In this document: in pieces, positions 45,221 to 53,869 of the stretch
Position numbering within the stretch: the first letter of the stretch is position 1
How the letters are laid out: each line of letters begins with the position of its first letter
Assembly (NCBI RefSeq): GCF_000430825.1
Contig: NZ_AUMT01000017.1
Span: 1-64,000 of the forward strand
Direction: 5' to 3'
Length of the DNA: 64,000 nucleotides
From: Chryseobacterium daeguense DSM 19388
GTDB taxonomy: Bacteria > Bacteroidota > Bacteroidia > Flavobacteriales > Weeksellaceae
Notes under the pieces: generated by a model
Databases searched by the model: none
Seen by the model: the letters and a program-made list of their open reading frames with translations, nothing else
What the model was told of the DNA's origin: nothing
Translations under genes and position numbers: made by a program

Positions 45221-48200
45221 ATGAAGAAAATTCTATCTTTTCTGTTTATATTTTATTTTTTTACCTCTACATTTGCTCAATTGGATAGGGAACACTGGTT
45301 CGCACCTATGGTTGACCGTACAGGTAACCCGAATCCTTTTCAGAAGTTATACCTTTCTACCAATCGTACGACTCCGTTTCCGGTAAGCATTTATAACAAT
45401 AATACATTAATTGCCACTGTAAATATCAGCAAAGGCAACCCGCAGAAGGTTGATATTCTAAGAAATTACATCATTACTACCCTGCAGGCCGACCTCTTTA
45501 CACCGACTACAAAGGGTCTTTACGTAAAAGCAGAATTTCCTTTTTATGCCAACCTCAGATTTTCCGTTTATAATCACGCGGAAATCATTACTTCAAAAGG
45601 AATTCCTTCTACAGGTAAGCTATTCTACTCAGCTCATGCACCAATTTCGGTTTCCAATCCTATTCTGAATTTCATGACCAGTGTGCTGGCAACAGAGGAT
45701 AATACCGAGGTGACCATTACCGGATATAAGCCAACCGTGCAATTTTCCAACGGTACTACAGGTGCCACCACTCCATCCATTACATTTACTTTAAACAAAG
45801 GGCAATCCTACATCATAGACGGAAGCGGAAGCAATACCGGAAACTTTGACGGATTTATAGGATCCAAAATAACCGCCACAAAACCGATAAATGTTACCAA
45901 CGGAAATTTTAACGGCCAGTACGCCGGAAATTTTCCCGGAAGCTCAGATATTCTGATGGACCAGGCAGTTCCTGTGGACAGGCTGGGTAATGAGTTTGCA
46001 TTGGTAAAAGGGAACGGAAACATTGGAGCCAATATGGAAGGCGCCGTTGTTATTGCCACAGAAAACAATACGGAAATCCGTGTAAATAATGAGCTTACTC
46101 CAGTGGCAACTTTAAATACAGGAGAATATTTCAGAATTCCGGAATCTAAATTTCAGCTTCAGGGAAGCGGCCATTATAACTTATACATTAAAACCACCAA
46201 AAATGCTTACGTCTATCAGATTTTGGCCGGAAATACCAATGTCGGGGGAAGTGTGGTGGCAACGGGCGGTTTTAATTTTATCCCTGCCTTGAACTGTTAT
46301 TTACCCAAACAGATTAATGAACTTGGTTTAATAGATGAAAACTTTGTTCACTCTAATGGAAACCCTACCGGAATCTTAAATATTCCGACAAAATTAAATT
46401 TAATTACAGAAAAAGGAGCAGTGGTTACCGTAAACGGAAGTGTTCCTCCGGCTACAACAGGTCCTTTCAATATGACCGGAACCAATAACTGGGTAACGTA
46501 TGGTATTCCCAACACCACAGGAACTATCACTATCGTTTCTTCCAAGGCGATCATGGCGGGAATCAATGCGGGAAGTGATGCGGTAGGTTATGGAGGCTTT
46601 TTTGCGGGATTCCCTACACAGCCGGTAATTTTAAAATCCGGCGGAGATTGTATTCCGGGGATTGTTCTTACGGTTGACCCTATTATTTATGATTCTTACC
46701 AATGGTATAATAACGGGACTCCAATTCCGGGAGCAACAGGCACGTCAATAACACCTACTGCACCGGGTTACTATACCTGTTCCGTAACTATGGGAAGCTG
46801 TGCGCCCTTGGTAACGGAACAATTTAAAGTTCTGAACTGTACAAAGCAGACCGCCGCAGCCTATGATGTCTGTAACACAAAAATAATTACACCCACATTT
46901 ACTTCTTCAACACAAACGCCGGTGGTTTCTACCGTTGCGATCCTTACTGCGCCAACATTAGGTACAGCAATCGTAAACCCAACAACAGGAGTTATCACAT
47001 ATAATGTTACTACCCCCGGAACTACAGGAACAGATACTTTCACCTATACATTCTGCGGGAATAATCCTGATTTCCCGGATTGTGAAACGGTAACCGTAAC
47101 GGTCAGCCTTCAGGTTTTAACAGTTAATAATGCTACGCTTAGCGCCTGTAATAATAACGGGTCTGGCCAGGGAACATTTAATTTAACAACGGCTAATGTT
47201 ACAAGTAATTCTCCCGTTACCATTACCTATTACACTACTCTGCTCAATGCCCAGAATGAAACTCCCGGAACCGCAATTTCCAGCCCTACTGCTTACAATG
47301 CGGCCAACGGAACCATTATATATGCAGTAATAAAAAATGATATCGGATGTAAGGAAATTGTCCAGATTACCCTTAATCTGTTCCCTTATGCAGAAGTGAC
47401 TACTAACTATTCCGGAGTATTCTGTGACGAAAATGTAGACGGAGTGGTAAATGTTACTTTATCTGACATTACTCCTATTGTTTTAACCAACCCTACCTAT
47501 TTTACAGGGGTAAGATATTATGCCAATTTAGCAGACGCAAATGCAGGAAATGCCAATACCCTTCCGAATAACTGGACGTATACAGCTACTACAACCATCT
47601 ACATAAGAGTAGATTCTCCGGATGGATGTCCTCCGGTAATCAAGCCGCTTGTTTTCAATGTGGGAGGAAAGCTGCCATTGGTCAAAACTACCCATTCCAT
47701 TACAGTTTGCGACGATGACTTAGACGGTATCAAAATGATGAACCTTCTTCCCTTTATCAGCGAGTTTACGGCGGATCCGCTGGTGAACGTGAGCTTTCAT
47801 GCTACTTTAGCTGATGCACAGAATGATGTGGCACCGATCGGTAACCCAATGAATCTTACAGGAACACAAACCATTTATATAAGATTCGAAAAAGCAGGAG
47901 CCTGCCCGAATGTAGCCTCCATTACAGTCACCATTAAGATTCCTAAAAAATCTGATATTTTACACGATAAGATTATCTGTCCTAAAACTTTAACAAATTT
48001 AGATGCAGGCCCCGGCTTTGACAGCTACTTGTGGAGCACAGGTGCTACAACGCCTTCCATTTCGAATGTGGGGGCCGGAAATTATTGGGTAGACCTTACA
48101 GTGAACGGCTGTACTTACAGACAAAATATAACGGTTACAGAATCTACGCTTCCTGTTATCACCAAAATAGATATTAACGGAAATACAGTAACCATAGGTG

Positions 48201-48628
48201 TAGGAGGAGGAACTCCGCCTTACCAGTATTCTCTTGATGCGGTAAACTGGCAGGATTCTAACGTATTTTATAATGTCCCGAGAGGAAGCCATACCATCCA
48301 TGTACGAGATGCTGCACGATGCGATGAAGTGACAATGACCTTTATCATCATTAATTTAATTAATACCATTACTCCGAATCTTGATGGCTATAATGACGCC
48401 ATAGATTATTCTGCGCTAATGAACAATGACAATATTCAATTCAGGATATTCGACAGGTATGGAGCAGAAATTTTCCGAGGCAGCCCTTCAAACAGGTTTA
48501 TCTGGGATGGCAGAATCACCGGAAGACCTACCAATACGGCCACTTATTGGTATTTCATCAGCTGGACAGAAAACGGCGGAACGACTACCGTAAAATACAC
48601 CAGCTGGCTTTTGGTAAAAAACTATTAA
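45221..48628 (+). CDS. T9SS type B adhesin-like protein 5 with IgGFc-binding-like region
   Basis: 1135 residues, most like gene 1. Signal peptide (MKKILSFLFIFYFFTSTFA), QLDREHWFAP, IgGFc-like region (VLATEDNTEVTITGY, ATKPINVTNGNFNG), Ig-like YQWYNNGTPIPGATGT, cadherin-like module, three Cys modules (including VCDDDLDGIKMMNL), WSTGATTPSI, Ig-like VGGGTPPYQYSLDAVNWQD and a sorting domain starting NTITPNLDGYNDAIDYS. The sorting domain has TPNLDGYND where the others have TPNGD, a small departure from the family motif. No clear terminator follows. Confidence 0.88.
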   Translation: MKKILSFLFIFYFFTSTFAQLDREHWFAPMVDRTGNPNPFQKLYLSTNRTTPFPVSIYNNNTLIATVNISKGNPQKVDILRNYIITTLQADLFTPTTKGLYVKAEFPFYANLRFSVYNHAEIITSKGIPSTGKLFYSAHAPISVSNPILNFMTSVLATEDNTEVTITGYKPTVQFSNGTTGATTPSITFTLNKGQSYIIDGSGSNTGNFDGFIGSKITATKPINVTNGNFNGQYAGNFPGSSDILMDQAVPVDRLGNEFALVKGNGNIGANMEGAVVIATENNTEIRVNNELTPVATLNTGEYFRIPESKFQLQGSGHYNLYIKTTKNAYVYQILAGNTNVGGSVVATGGFNFIPALNCYLPKQINELGLIDENFVHSNGNPTGILNIPTKLNLITEKGAVVTVNGSVPPATTGPFNMTGTNNWVTYGIPNTTGTITIVSSKAIMAGINAGSDAVGYGGFFAGFPTQPVILKSGGDCIPGIVLTVDPIIYDSYQWYNNGTPIPGATGTSITPTAPGYYTCSVTMGSCAPLVTEQFKVLNCTKQTAAAYDVCNTKIITPTFTSSTQTPVVSTVAILTAPTLGTAIVNPTTGVITYNVTTPGTTGTDTFTYTFCGNNPDFPDCETVTVTVSLQVLTVNNATLSACNNNGSGQGTFNLTTANVTSNSPVTITYYTTLLNAQNETPGTAISSPTAYNAANGTIIYAVIKNDIGCKEIVQITLNLFPYAEVTTNYSGVFCDENVDGVVNVTLSDITPIVLTNPTYFTGVRYYANLADANAGNANTLPNNWTYTATTTIYIRVDSPDGCPPVIKPLVFNVGGKLPLVKTTHSITVCDDDLDGIKMMNLLPFISEFTADPLVNVSFHATLADAQNDVAPIGNPMNLTGTQTIYIRFEKAGACPNVASITVTIKIPKKSDILHDKIICPKTLTNLDAGPGFDSYLWSTGATTPSISNVGAGNYWVDLTVNGCTYRQNITVTESTLPVITKIDINGNTVTIGVGGGTPPYQYSLDAVNWQDSNVFYNVPRGSHTIHVRDAARCDEVTMTFIIINLINTITPNLDGYNDAIDYSALMNNDNIQFRIFDRYGAEIFRGSPSNRFIWDGRITGRPTNTATYWYFISWTENGGTTTVKYTSWLLVKNY

Positions 48629-48773
48629 TTATAAATTAAAAGAAGAAGATTTTTCACATCCTTTTTATTAAATCAAATTCTTATAACATTCATTAACAAT
48701 TTTATAGTAAAGTTTAATATAACTTTAACCTGTTTTCACTACTTAAATAGGTATAAATTGATGCAATTGTACG

Positions 48774-48781
48774 TAATTTTG
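48774..48781 (+). promoter_or_regulatory. -7 box of the regulatory-like domain gene
   Basis: TAATTTTG, 9 bases before the ATG at 48791, implying an almost leaderless mRNA. It rules out starts upstream of it. Confidence 0.55.
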
Positions 48782-48790
48782 TCACATTAT

Positions 48791-49579
48791 ATGAAGAAGC
48801 TATTTACCTTATTGCTGTTGGTTTTTCTGGCAAAAATTAACGCCCAAACATATTCCGGTGAGGTTTTCCTTAGAGATAATTCCGTATTATATCTTAATCA
48901 GGTATATGTAACGAATATTACTACTCAAAAAACGGTACTTACCGATTATAACGGCGACTTTACTATTCCTGCAAACCCGGGTGATCTCATCCGTTTTACC
49001 TCCATTGTTACGGAAAGGAAAGACATCAGGCTTACTCCTCAGATGATGGGCCCGAAAAATTTAATTGAGCTTAAAATTGCTTACCGTGAGATTCAGGAAG
49101 TGGTAATTAACAGGTTCAAGCCTACGGGAAATTTGCGATATGATGTAAATGCTCTTAAAAAAGAAGACAAAGGACTGGCTATCAAAAAAGTAATCGGCCT
49201 GCCGGAACCGAAAGGAGACGGAACACCTCCGCAGCTTCCTGTTGCCGGTTTGAGAGACGGCGGACTTACCTTCAGCCTGGAAAGCATCTATGATATTCTT
49301 TCCGGAGAAAGAAAGAAAAAACAAAGGTATATTGCCTACGAAAAAATGAACAGCTCTATCACCCAGATCAAAAATTATTTGGGGAAAGATTATTTCACAA
49401 GATTCAAAATCCCTGAAAACCTGATTGATAATTTCCTTCAATTCGTTTATACTTCAGAAAATATTGAGCCTTATGTAATGGTTGGAAATTTTGAAGCTGT
49501 AAAAATTCCTATTGAAAAATATCTTCCTATTTATCAGAAAAGATTAAGAAACTCCCATCTTCAGGAGGTTTTAAAATAA
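48791..49579 (+). CDS. Exported protein with carboxypeptidase-regulatory-like domain
   Basis: 262 residues. Signal peptide (MKKLFTLLLLVFLAKINAQ), then a CarboxypepD_reg-like beta-sandwich (SGEVFLRDNSVLYLNQVYV, TDYNGDFTIPANPGDLIRF, about 20-100), then a helical C-terminal half rich in Lys. This pattern is frequent among flavobacterial periplasmic proteins related to the N-terminal domain of TonB-dependent receptors; there is no barrel here. It follows the adhesin array with its own promoter and has a terminator. A link to the array is positional only. Confidence 0.82.
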   Translation: MKKLFTLLLLVFLAKINAQTYSGEVFLRDNSVLYLNQVYVTNITTQKTVLTDYNGDFTIPANPGDLIRFTSIVTERKDIRLTPQMMGPKNLIELKIAYREIQEVVINRFKPTGNLRYDVNALKKEDKGLAIKKVIGLPEPKGDGTPPQLPVAGLRDGGLTFSLESIYDILSGERKKKQRYIAYEKMNSSITQIKNYLGKDYFTRFKIPENLIDNFLQFVYTSENIEPYVMVGNFEAVKIPIEKYLPIYQKRLRNSHLQEVLK

Positions 49580-49593
49580 ATTTTTAAATAATC

Positions 49594-49630
49594 AAAGTCC
49601 GGAACTGCATCTCTCTGCATTCCGGCTTTA
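49594..49630 (+). terminator. Terminator after the regulatory-like domain gene
   Basis: AAAGTCCGGAA and TTCCGGCTTT stem; the loop holds CTGCAT twice. The following 150 bases to 49781 hold nothing I can name. Confidence 0.75.
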
Positions 49631-49781
49631 AATTTTATATATTTTTAACGAAAATTTTAATGTTTAGAAATAAAAATAATGTAATTTCCGTTGTTATTTC
49701 AAGACACTAAAAACTACTAACCCAAATCACAAACACAATAAAAGAAAAAAATATCTTATCTTTTAACTTTAATATTAGTGA

Positions 49782-50570
49782 ATGAAAAGGATACTTCTAC
49801 TTTTTAGTGCCGTATTATTTGTAAATCTTTCTGCCCAGAAAAAAGGGAAAGATTACAGTGAAATTTTAAAAAGTAAAAATATTTACGAAATCAATGCATT
49901 CCTGAGGGATGCACATCCGGATGACCCGCGAAGATCTGTTCTGAAACCACGTGTAATGGACATGATGAAAGAGTACATCAAAAACGCCCAGCCCGGAGAC
50001 ACTAAAGTAAAGCAGATGCAGGACTGGCTTGCAATGCTCAAAAGAAGACCTTCCACAAAAATATCCTTTGAAGAAATGAATGCTATCATCAAGCAGAAAC
50101 AGATAGCAAAATACCAAAAACAGCTGCAAATGGGCCAGGCTGTGGTAGTCTACACCCCAAGTACGCCAAAAAATGTTTTTGTAGCTCCATCTACCCCTGA
50201 AGTAGCAAAACCTGCCGCTGCCATCCCCGATGCGGAAGCTTCAGAATTCAATATGCTGATGGCGGAAAACCCTGTAGAACATAAAAACAAGACCGTTAAA
50301 ATCCTGAATTCACTTTTCGATAACGATCCCAATACGAAAGAATGTATTGTAATGATAGAAAATAAATCCGACTGTAATATCATCGTAAGAATGGAAGGTA
50401 TCGGAGTTACAAAATACAGGCTTCCGGTTCCTGCTCACGGCGACAATTCCATTGTAGTGCAGAAGGGTGATTACCTTTTCACAAGTATCGTTTGCGGCGC
50501 TCAATATGCATCGCAAAAAACCATCCAGAAACCGTTAATGGTAGCATTGGGACATTCTGGTAAAAAATAA
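49782..50570 (+). CDS. Exported protein of the local 'CN...VC' family, member 2
   Basis: 262 residues: signal peptide (MKRILLLFSAVLFVNLSAQ), an N-terminal helical region with AHPDDPRRSVLKPRV shared with member 3, a Pro/Ala-rich linker, and the C-terminal domain with ENKSDCNIIVRMEG and SIVCGAQYAS. I know no function. The conserved pair of Cys and the surrounding hydrophobic strands suggest a small disulfide-bonded beta domain outside the inner membrane. Confidence 0.82.
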   Translation: MKRILLLFSAVLFVNLSAQKKGKDYSEILKSKNIYEINAFLRDAHPDDPRRSVLKPRVMDMMKEYIKNAQPGDTKVKQMQDWLAMLKRRPSTKISFEEMNAIIKQKQIAKYQKQLQMGQAVVVYTPSTPKNVFVAPSTPEVAKPAAAIPDAEASEFNMLMAENPVEHKNKTVKILNSLFDNDPNTKECIVMIENKSDCNIIVRMEGIGVTKYRLPVPAHGDNSIVVQKGDYLFTSIVCGAQYASQKTIQKPLMVALGHSGKK

Positions 50571-50601
50571 GCCTGATAGTTATTATTTATCGTTAAAACC
50601 G

Positions 50602-50630
50602 TTTGCTTATATAAAATTTTGCTATTTTTG
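50602..50630 (+). promoter_or_regulatory. trmB promoter
   Basis: TTTG at 50602-50605, 17 bases, TATTTTTG at 50623-50630, 20 bases before the ATG. Confidence 0.68.
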
Positions 50631-50650
50631 CAGGATTTTATTGATTACTC

Positions 50651-51328
50651 ATGGGTAAAAACAAAATAGCAAGATTTGCAGAAAACAAAATATTACCGAA
50701 TGTTATTCAGCCTACAAGGGAAGAAGCTTTAAATGGTTTCGAACTTAGAGGAAAATGGCGTACAGATTTCTTTAAGAACGAAAACCCTATTGTTCTTGAA
50801 CTTGGCTGTGGAAAAGGAGAATATTCTGTAGGTCTGGCAAAAACTTTCCCTGAGCAAAATTTTATAGGTGTTGATATCAAAGGAGCAAGATTTTGGTTTG
50901 GAGCGAAGGAAGCCGTACAAAACGAAATGCATAATGTAGCTTTCCTCAGAACTCAGATAGAACTTGTAGATTATTTTTTCGCAGAAAATGAAGTAGATGA
51001 AATCTGGATCACTTTCCCTGATCCTCAGATCAAATATAAACGTACAAAGCACAGGCTCACACATCCGGATTTTTTAGAGAGGTATAAAAAATTCCTGAAG
51101 CCCGGCGGAATCATTCATTTGAAAACGGACTCTGAATTCCTTCACGGCTATACCCTTGGTTACCTTCAGGGCGCCGGCTACGAGATTATCACAGCCCATC
51201 ATGATATTTACGGAGCTTTGGAATATGAACCGAATACGCCGCATTTAAGGGATATCAGAACCTATTATGAAGAATTGTTTTCTGCAAAAGGAAAAACAAT
51301 TACCTATATTAAATTCAAAATAAATTAA
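50651..51328 (+). CDS. trmB: tRNA (guanine-N7)-methyltransferase
   Basis: 225-residue SAM enzyme that makes m7G46 in tRNA. SAM motif VLELGCGKGEYSVGLA, second motif FIGVDIKGARFW, catalytic segment ITFPDPQIKYKRTKHR (the conserved PDP and RxKHR) and C-terminal HLKTDSEFLHGYT. Length is usual. It sits with its own promoter between members 2 and 3 of the exported family, without functional relation. Confidence 0.95.
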   Translation: MGKNKIARFAENKILPNVIQPTREEALNGFELRGKWRTDFFKNENPIVLELGCGKGEYSVGLAKTFPEQNFIGVDIKGARFWFGAKEAVQNEMHNVAFLRTQIELVDYFFAENEVDEIWITFPDPQIKYKRTKHRLTHPDFLERYKKFLKPGGIIHLKTDSEFLHGYTLGYLQGAGYEIITAHHDIYGALEYEPNTPHLRDIRTYYEELFSAKGKTITYIKFKIN

Positions 51329-51504
51329 AAAAACAAAAAACGAGATGAGAAAAAATATGAACACAAAACACAATTATCATTTAGCTTAAACGTTTTTTAA
51401 GTAACAAATTTGCTTAAAGCTATTATAGGTTGTAGAAATTACAGCCTGTAAATATTATAACACACACTCTAGAATGAAAATTTATTTATTAAACTCTATT
51501 ACTT

Positions 51505-52155
51505 ATGAAAAAATGTTCCCAAATCATTGGGCTGCTTCTTATAGCAGTCTCCTGTACTACAAGTAAAGTTGCAAAAAAAGATGCCCCTAATATCCTGGAA
51601 AGCAAGGATATCAAAGAAATTGAAAGCTTTCTGAAAACATCCCATCCGGATGATCCCAGAAGAACTGTTCTAAAGCCAAAGCTAATTGCTCTTAAAAACG
51701 CAGAATGGACTAAAGGCAAGAAAGATGCAAAACCCATGGAGGCCAGACCTGTCATTTCGGAAATCCCAACTGGTTTTTTTAAGAATTCCGGTTCTTCTGA
51801 AGCCGAGGAGTTTAAGCAACTGATTGCCTCTACCTCTAAGGAGCACCAGGATAAAACAGTAAAGCTTCTGAATGCAATGTTTAATGAAGATATCAGCAGT
51901 AAGGAAGTGATTCTATTATTTAAAAATCTGTCTGATTGTAATCTTGTCCTTAGAATACAAGGCAAAAACTTCTATAATATGGCAGTTCCTGCAAAGGGTG
52001 AAAACTTTATCGTGATTAATAAAGGAACTTACATCTTGACGAGTAATGTATGTGATGTCGTTTATTCTTCTAAAAAAGATATTAATAAAAGTATTTTTTT
52101 AACAATTAATAACCCGGTGCAAGTGGGGAATAAAGTTGCTTCCGGCAGTAAATAA
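51505..52155 (+). CDS. Lipoprotein of the local 'CN...VC' family, member 3
   Basis: 216 residues. Lipoprotein signal (MKKCSQIIGLLLIAVSC, lipobox AVSC), helical SHPDDPRRTVLKPKL region as in member 2, and the C-terminal domain with KNLSDCNLVLRIQG and TSNVCDVVYSS. Unlike members 1 and 2 it is lipid-anchored. The 176 bases before it hold no gene I can support. Confidence 0.82.
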   Translation: MKKCSQIIGLLLIAVSCTTSKVAKKDAPNILESKDIKEIESFLKTSHPDDPRRTVLKPKLIALKNAEWTKGKKDAKPMEARPVISEIPTGFFKNSGSSEAEEFKQLIASTSKEHQDKTVKLLNAMFNEDISSKEVILLFKNLSDCNLVLRIQGKNFYNMAVPAKGENFIVINKGTYILTSNVCDVVYSSKKDINKSIFLTINNPVQVGNKVASGSK

Positions 52156-52258
52156 TCTTAAAGGCTACAATAAAACACTTAATGGTGCGTTATTCTCAAA
52201 AATAGATAAGCGATATCCGAAAAGCTAAAAGAGTAGGAAGAAAAATAAACTAAAACAA

Positions 52259-52429
52259 ATGAAAAACTTTAAAAAAATTTCCAGAGAAGGACTTAAAAAT
52301 ATCGTCGGAGGAATAAGAAACCCTTATGAAGCCGAAGATCAAATTACAATGTGTTACAGTCTTCTTTATTGTTTAGCCGATGAAAAACTTTTTTTATCTA
52401 AGCATATTTTGCCTTATTATTTCTCTTAA
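52259..52429 (+). CDS. Double-glycine-leader (bacteriocin-like) small peptide
   Basis: 56 residues. The leader MKNFKKISREGLKNIVGG follows the M-K-N-x-K-K-x-S-R-x-x-L-K-x-x-x-GG pattern of Chryseobacterium 'bacteriocin-like' peptides, which are cut after GG by C39-type peptidase transporters. The predicted mature part begins IRNPYEAEDQITM and holds two Cys (CYSLLYC spacing). The 3' end overlaps the next lipoprotein gene by 50 bases in another frame, so the last dozen residues may be fortuitous. No transporter or modifying enzyme is in the window. Confidence 0.65.
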   Translation: MKNFKKISREGLKNIVGGIRNPYEAEDQITMCYSLLYCLADEKLFLSKHILPYYFS

Positions 52430-52838
52430 CAGCTGCGGAACTAATTACCAGCCTAAATATCCGGTGAGAAGACCTTATCCTGTTGTTTCAGCTACAGGAA
52501 GCAGCACTACTTCCGCGAGCCAGACGGAAAGAGAATATCAGGCACTTATAAAGACCTATAAATCTGAAACGGCAGAGGTGTTAACAGATCTCCTGAATGA
52601 CTCATCAGGCAACACAAAAACATCCATTACAGTGGAAAATAAGTCCAGCTGCAATATGGTTTTAACAATAAGCGGAAATAATTATTTCAAAAAAGTACCT
52701 ATCGGAGCTCATAAAATAGGAGCTGTAATGGTTCCCAAGAATCAAAATTACAGTCTATCAGGAATGGTTTGCAATGCTGTATATCAAAAAACTAAATTTG
52801 TAAGCAGTTCTTATAATGTGGCAATTTCCAACAACTAA
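52380..52838 (+). CDS. Lipoprotein of the local 'CN...VC' family, member 4
   Basis: 152 residues. Lipoprotein signal (MKNFFYLSIFCLIISLNSC), a short Pro/Ser/Thr linker, and the C-terminal domain with ENKSSCNMVLTISG and SGMVCNAVYQK. It lacks the helical N-terminal region of the other members. The ATG lies inside the double-glycine peptide gene, so the two are translationally linked. It ends at a shared bidirectional terminator with rpsB. Confidence 0.82.
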   Translation: MKNFFYLSIFCLIISLNSCGTNYQPKYPVRRPYPVVSATGSSTTSASQTEREYQALIKTYKSETAEVLTDLLNDSSGNTKTSITVENKSSCNMVLTISGNNYFKKVPIGAHKIGAVMVPKNQNYSLSGMVCNAVYQKTKFVSSSYNVAISNN

Positions 52839-52871
52839 AATTGCAAAAAATTAATCCAGTTAAAATAAAAC

Positions 52872-52902
52872 AAAACCGCTGAATCTAAGATTCAGCGGTT
52901 TT
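52872..52902. terminator. Bidirectional terminator between the lipoprotein gene and rpsB
   Basis: AAAACCGCTGAATC and GATTCAGCGGTTTT, a 14-bp perfect stem with a TAA loop, flanked by A and T runs. Confidence 0.92.
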
Positions 52903-52924
52903 ATATTGTTAAGAAATATCTTAA

Positions 52925-53686
52925 TTATTCTGCATCGAAATCTGCATCTTTATCAGCAGAAATCACTTCTCCTTCTTCTTTAGATTTTTCTTTATCAGCT
53001 TTTCTCTGAGACTGACCTTCTTTGATAGCTTCAGAAACTACGTTAAGGATCATATCAATAGATTTAGAAGCATCATCGTTTCCTGGGATTACGAAGTCTA
53101 CTTTTCTTGGGTCAGAGTTTGTATCAACAATACCGAAAACAGGAATACCTAATTTCTTAGCTTCCGTTACAGCGATGTGTTCTCTCATGATATCTACTAC
53201 GAATACAGCAGATGGAAGTCTCACCATGTCAGCGATAGAACCTAAGTTCTTCTCAAGGTTTGCTCTTTGTCTGTCTACCTGTAATCTTTCTTTTTTAGAT
53301 AAAGTTTCGAACGTACCGTCTTTTTTCATTTTGTCGATAGAGTTCATCTTCTTTACAGCCTTTCTGATCGTAACGAAGTTCGTTAACATACCACCTGGCC
53401 ATCTTTCTGTAATATAAGGCATATTAAGTTCAGAAGCGTGTTTTGCAACTACTTCTTTCGCTTGCTTCTTAGTAGCTACGAAAAGAACTTTTTTACCTGC
53501 AGAAGTTAATTTTTCTAAAGCGTTACAAGCTTCGTCTAATTTAACAGCTGTTTTATGTAAGTCTACAATGTGAATACCATTTTTCTCCATAAAAATGTAT
53601 GGAGCCATATTTGGGTTCCACTTTCTAGTCATGTGACCGAAGTGTACGCCAGCCTCTAGAAGGTCTTTTACATTTGCTTTTGCCAT
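52925..53686 (-). CDS. rpsB: 30S ribosomal protein S2
   Basis: 253 residues. Start MAKANVKDLLEAGVHFGHMT and IVDLHKTAVKLDEA, ITERWPGGMLTNF, IPVFGIVDTNSDPRKVDF are standard S2. An acidic Lys/Glu tail (about 225-253) is usual for Bacteroidota. It is the third gene after rplM and rpsI; tsf does not follow it. Confidence 0.97.
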   Translation of the reverse strand: MAKANVKDLLEAGVHFGHMTRKWNPNMAPYIFMEKNGIHIVDLHKTAVKLDEACNALEKLTSAGKKVLFVATKKQAKEVVAKHASELNMPYITERWPGGMLTNFVTIRKAVKKMNSIDKMKKDGTFETLSKKERLQVDRQRANLEKNLGSIADMVRLPSAVFVVDIMREHIAVTEAKKLGIPVFGIVDTNSDPRKVDFVIPGNDDASKSIDMILNVVSEAIKEGQSQRKADKEKSKEEGEVISADKDADFDAE

Positions 53687-53869
53687 GTTTTTTGTTTTTG
53701 TTAGTTTACTTTCCGTCTTTTAAACAATCAACAACTTCTTTAGATGGGAGAAGCGTTTGGATGCTAAACGTAACGGGCAATTTTTTTGTTTTGATAAATA
53801 GATTTTAGATATAAAATAACAGACCAAATAAATTCTGAAATCTGAGATCTTGCATCTGAAGTCTGAAAA
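53687..53869 (-). other. rpsI-rpsB spacer
   Basis: 183 bases. It holds a CGTTTGGATGCTAAACG hairpin (about 53754-53770) and low-complexity ATCTGAGATCTTGCATCTGA sequence. The hairpin could attenuate or process the ribosomal mRNA. No gene is seen. Confidence 0.4.

Noticed and set aside
32628..48628. Five similar genes considered as one repeat array or mobile element
   Set aside because: There are no transposase genes, terminal inverted repeats or target duplications; the similarity follows protein domains, so they are reported as separate paralogous genes.
51329..51504. Small frames in the trmB to 51505 gap
   Set aside because: The longest is about 14 codons; nothing suggests a peptide, and the GG-leader pattern seen at 52259 is absent.
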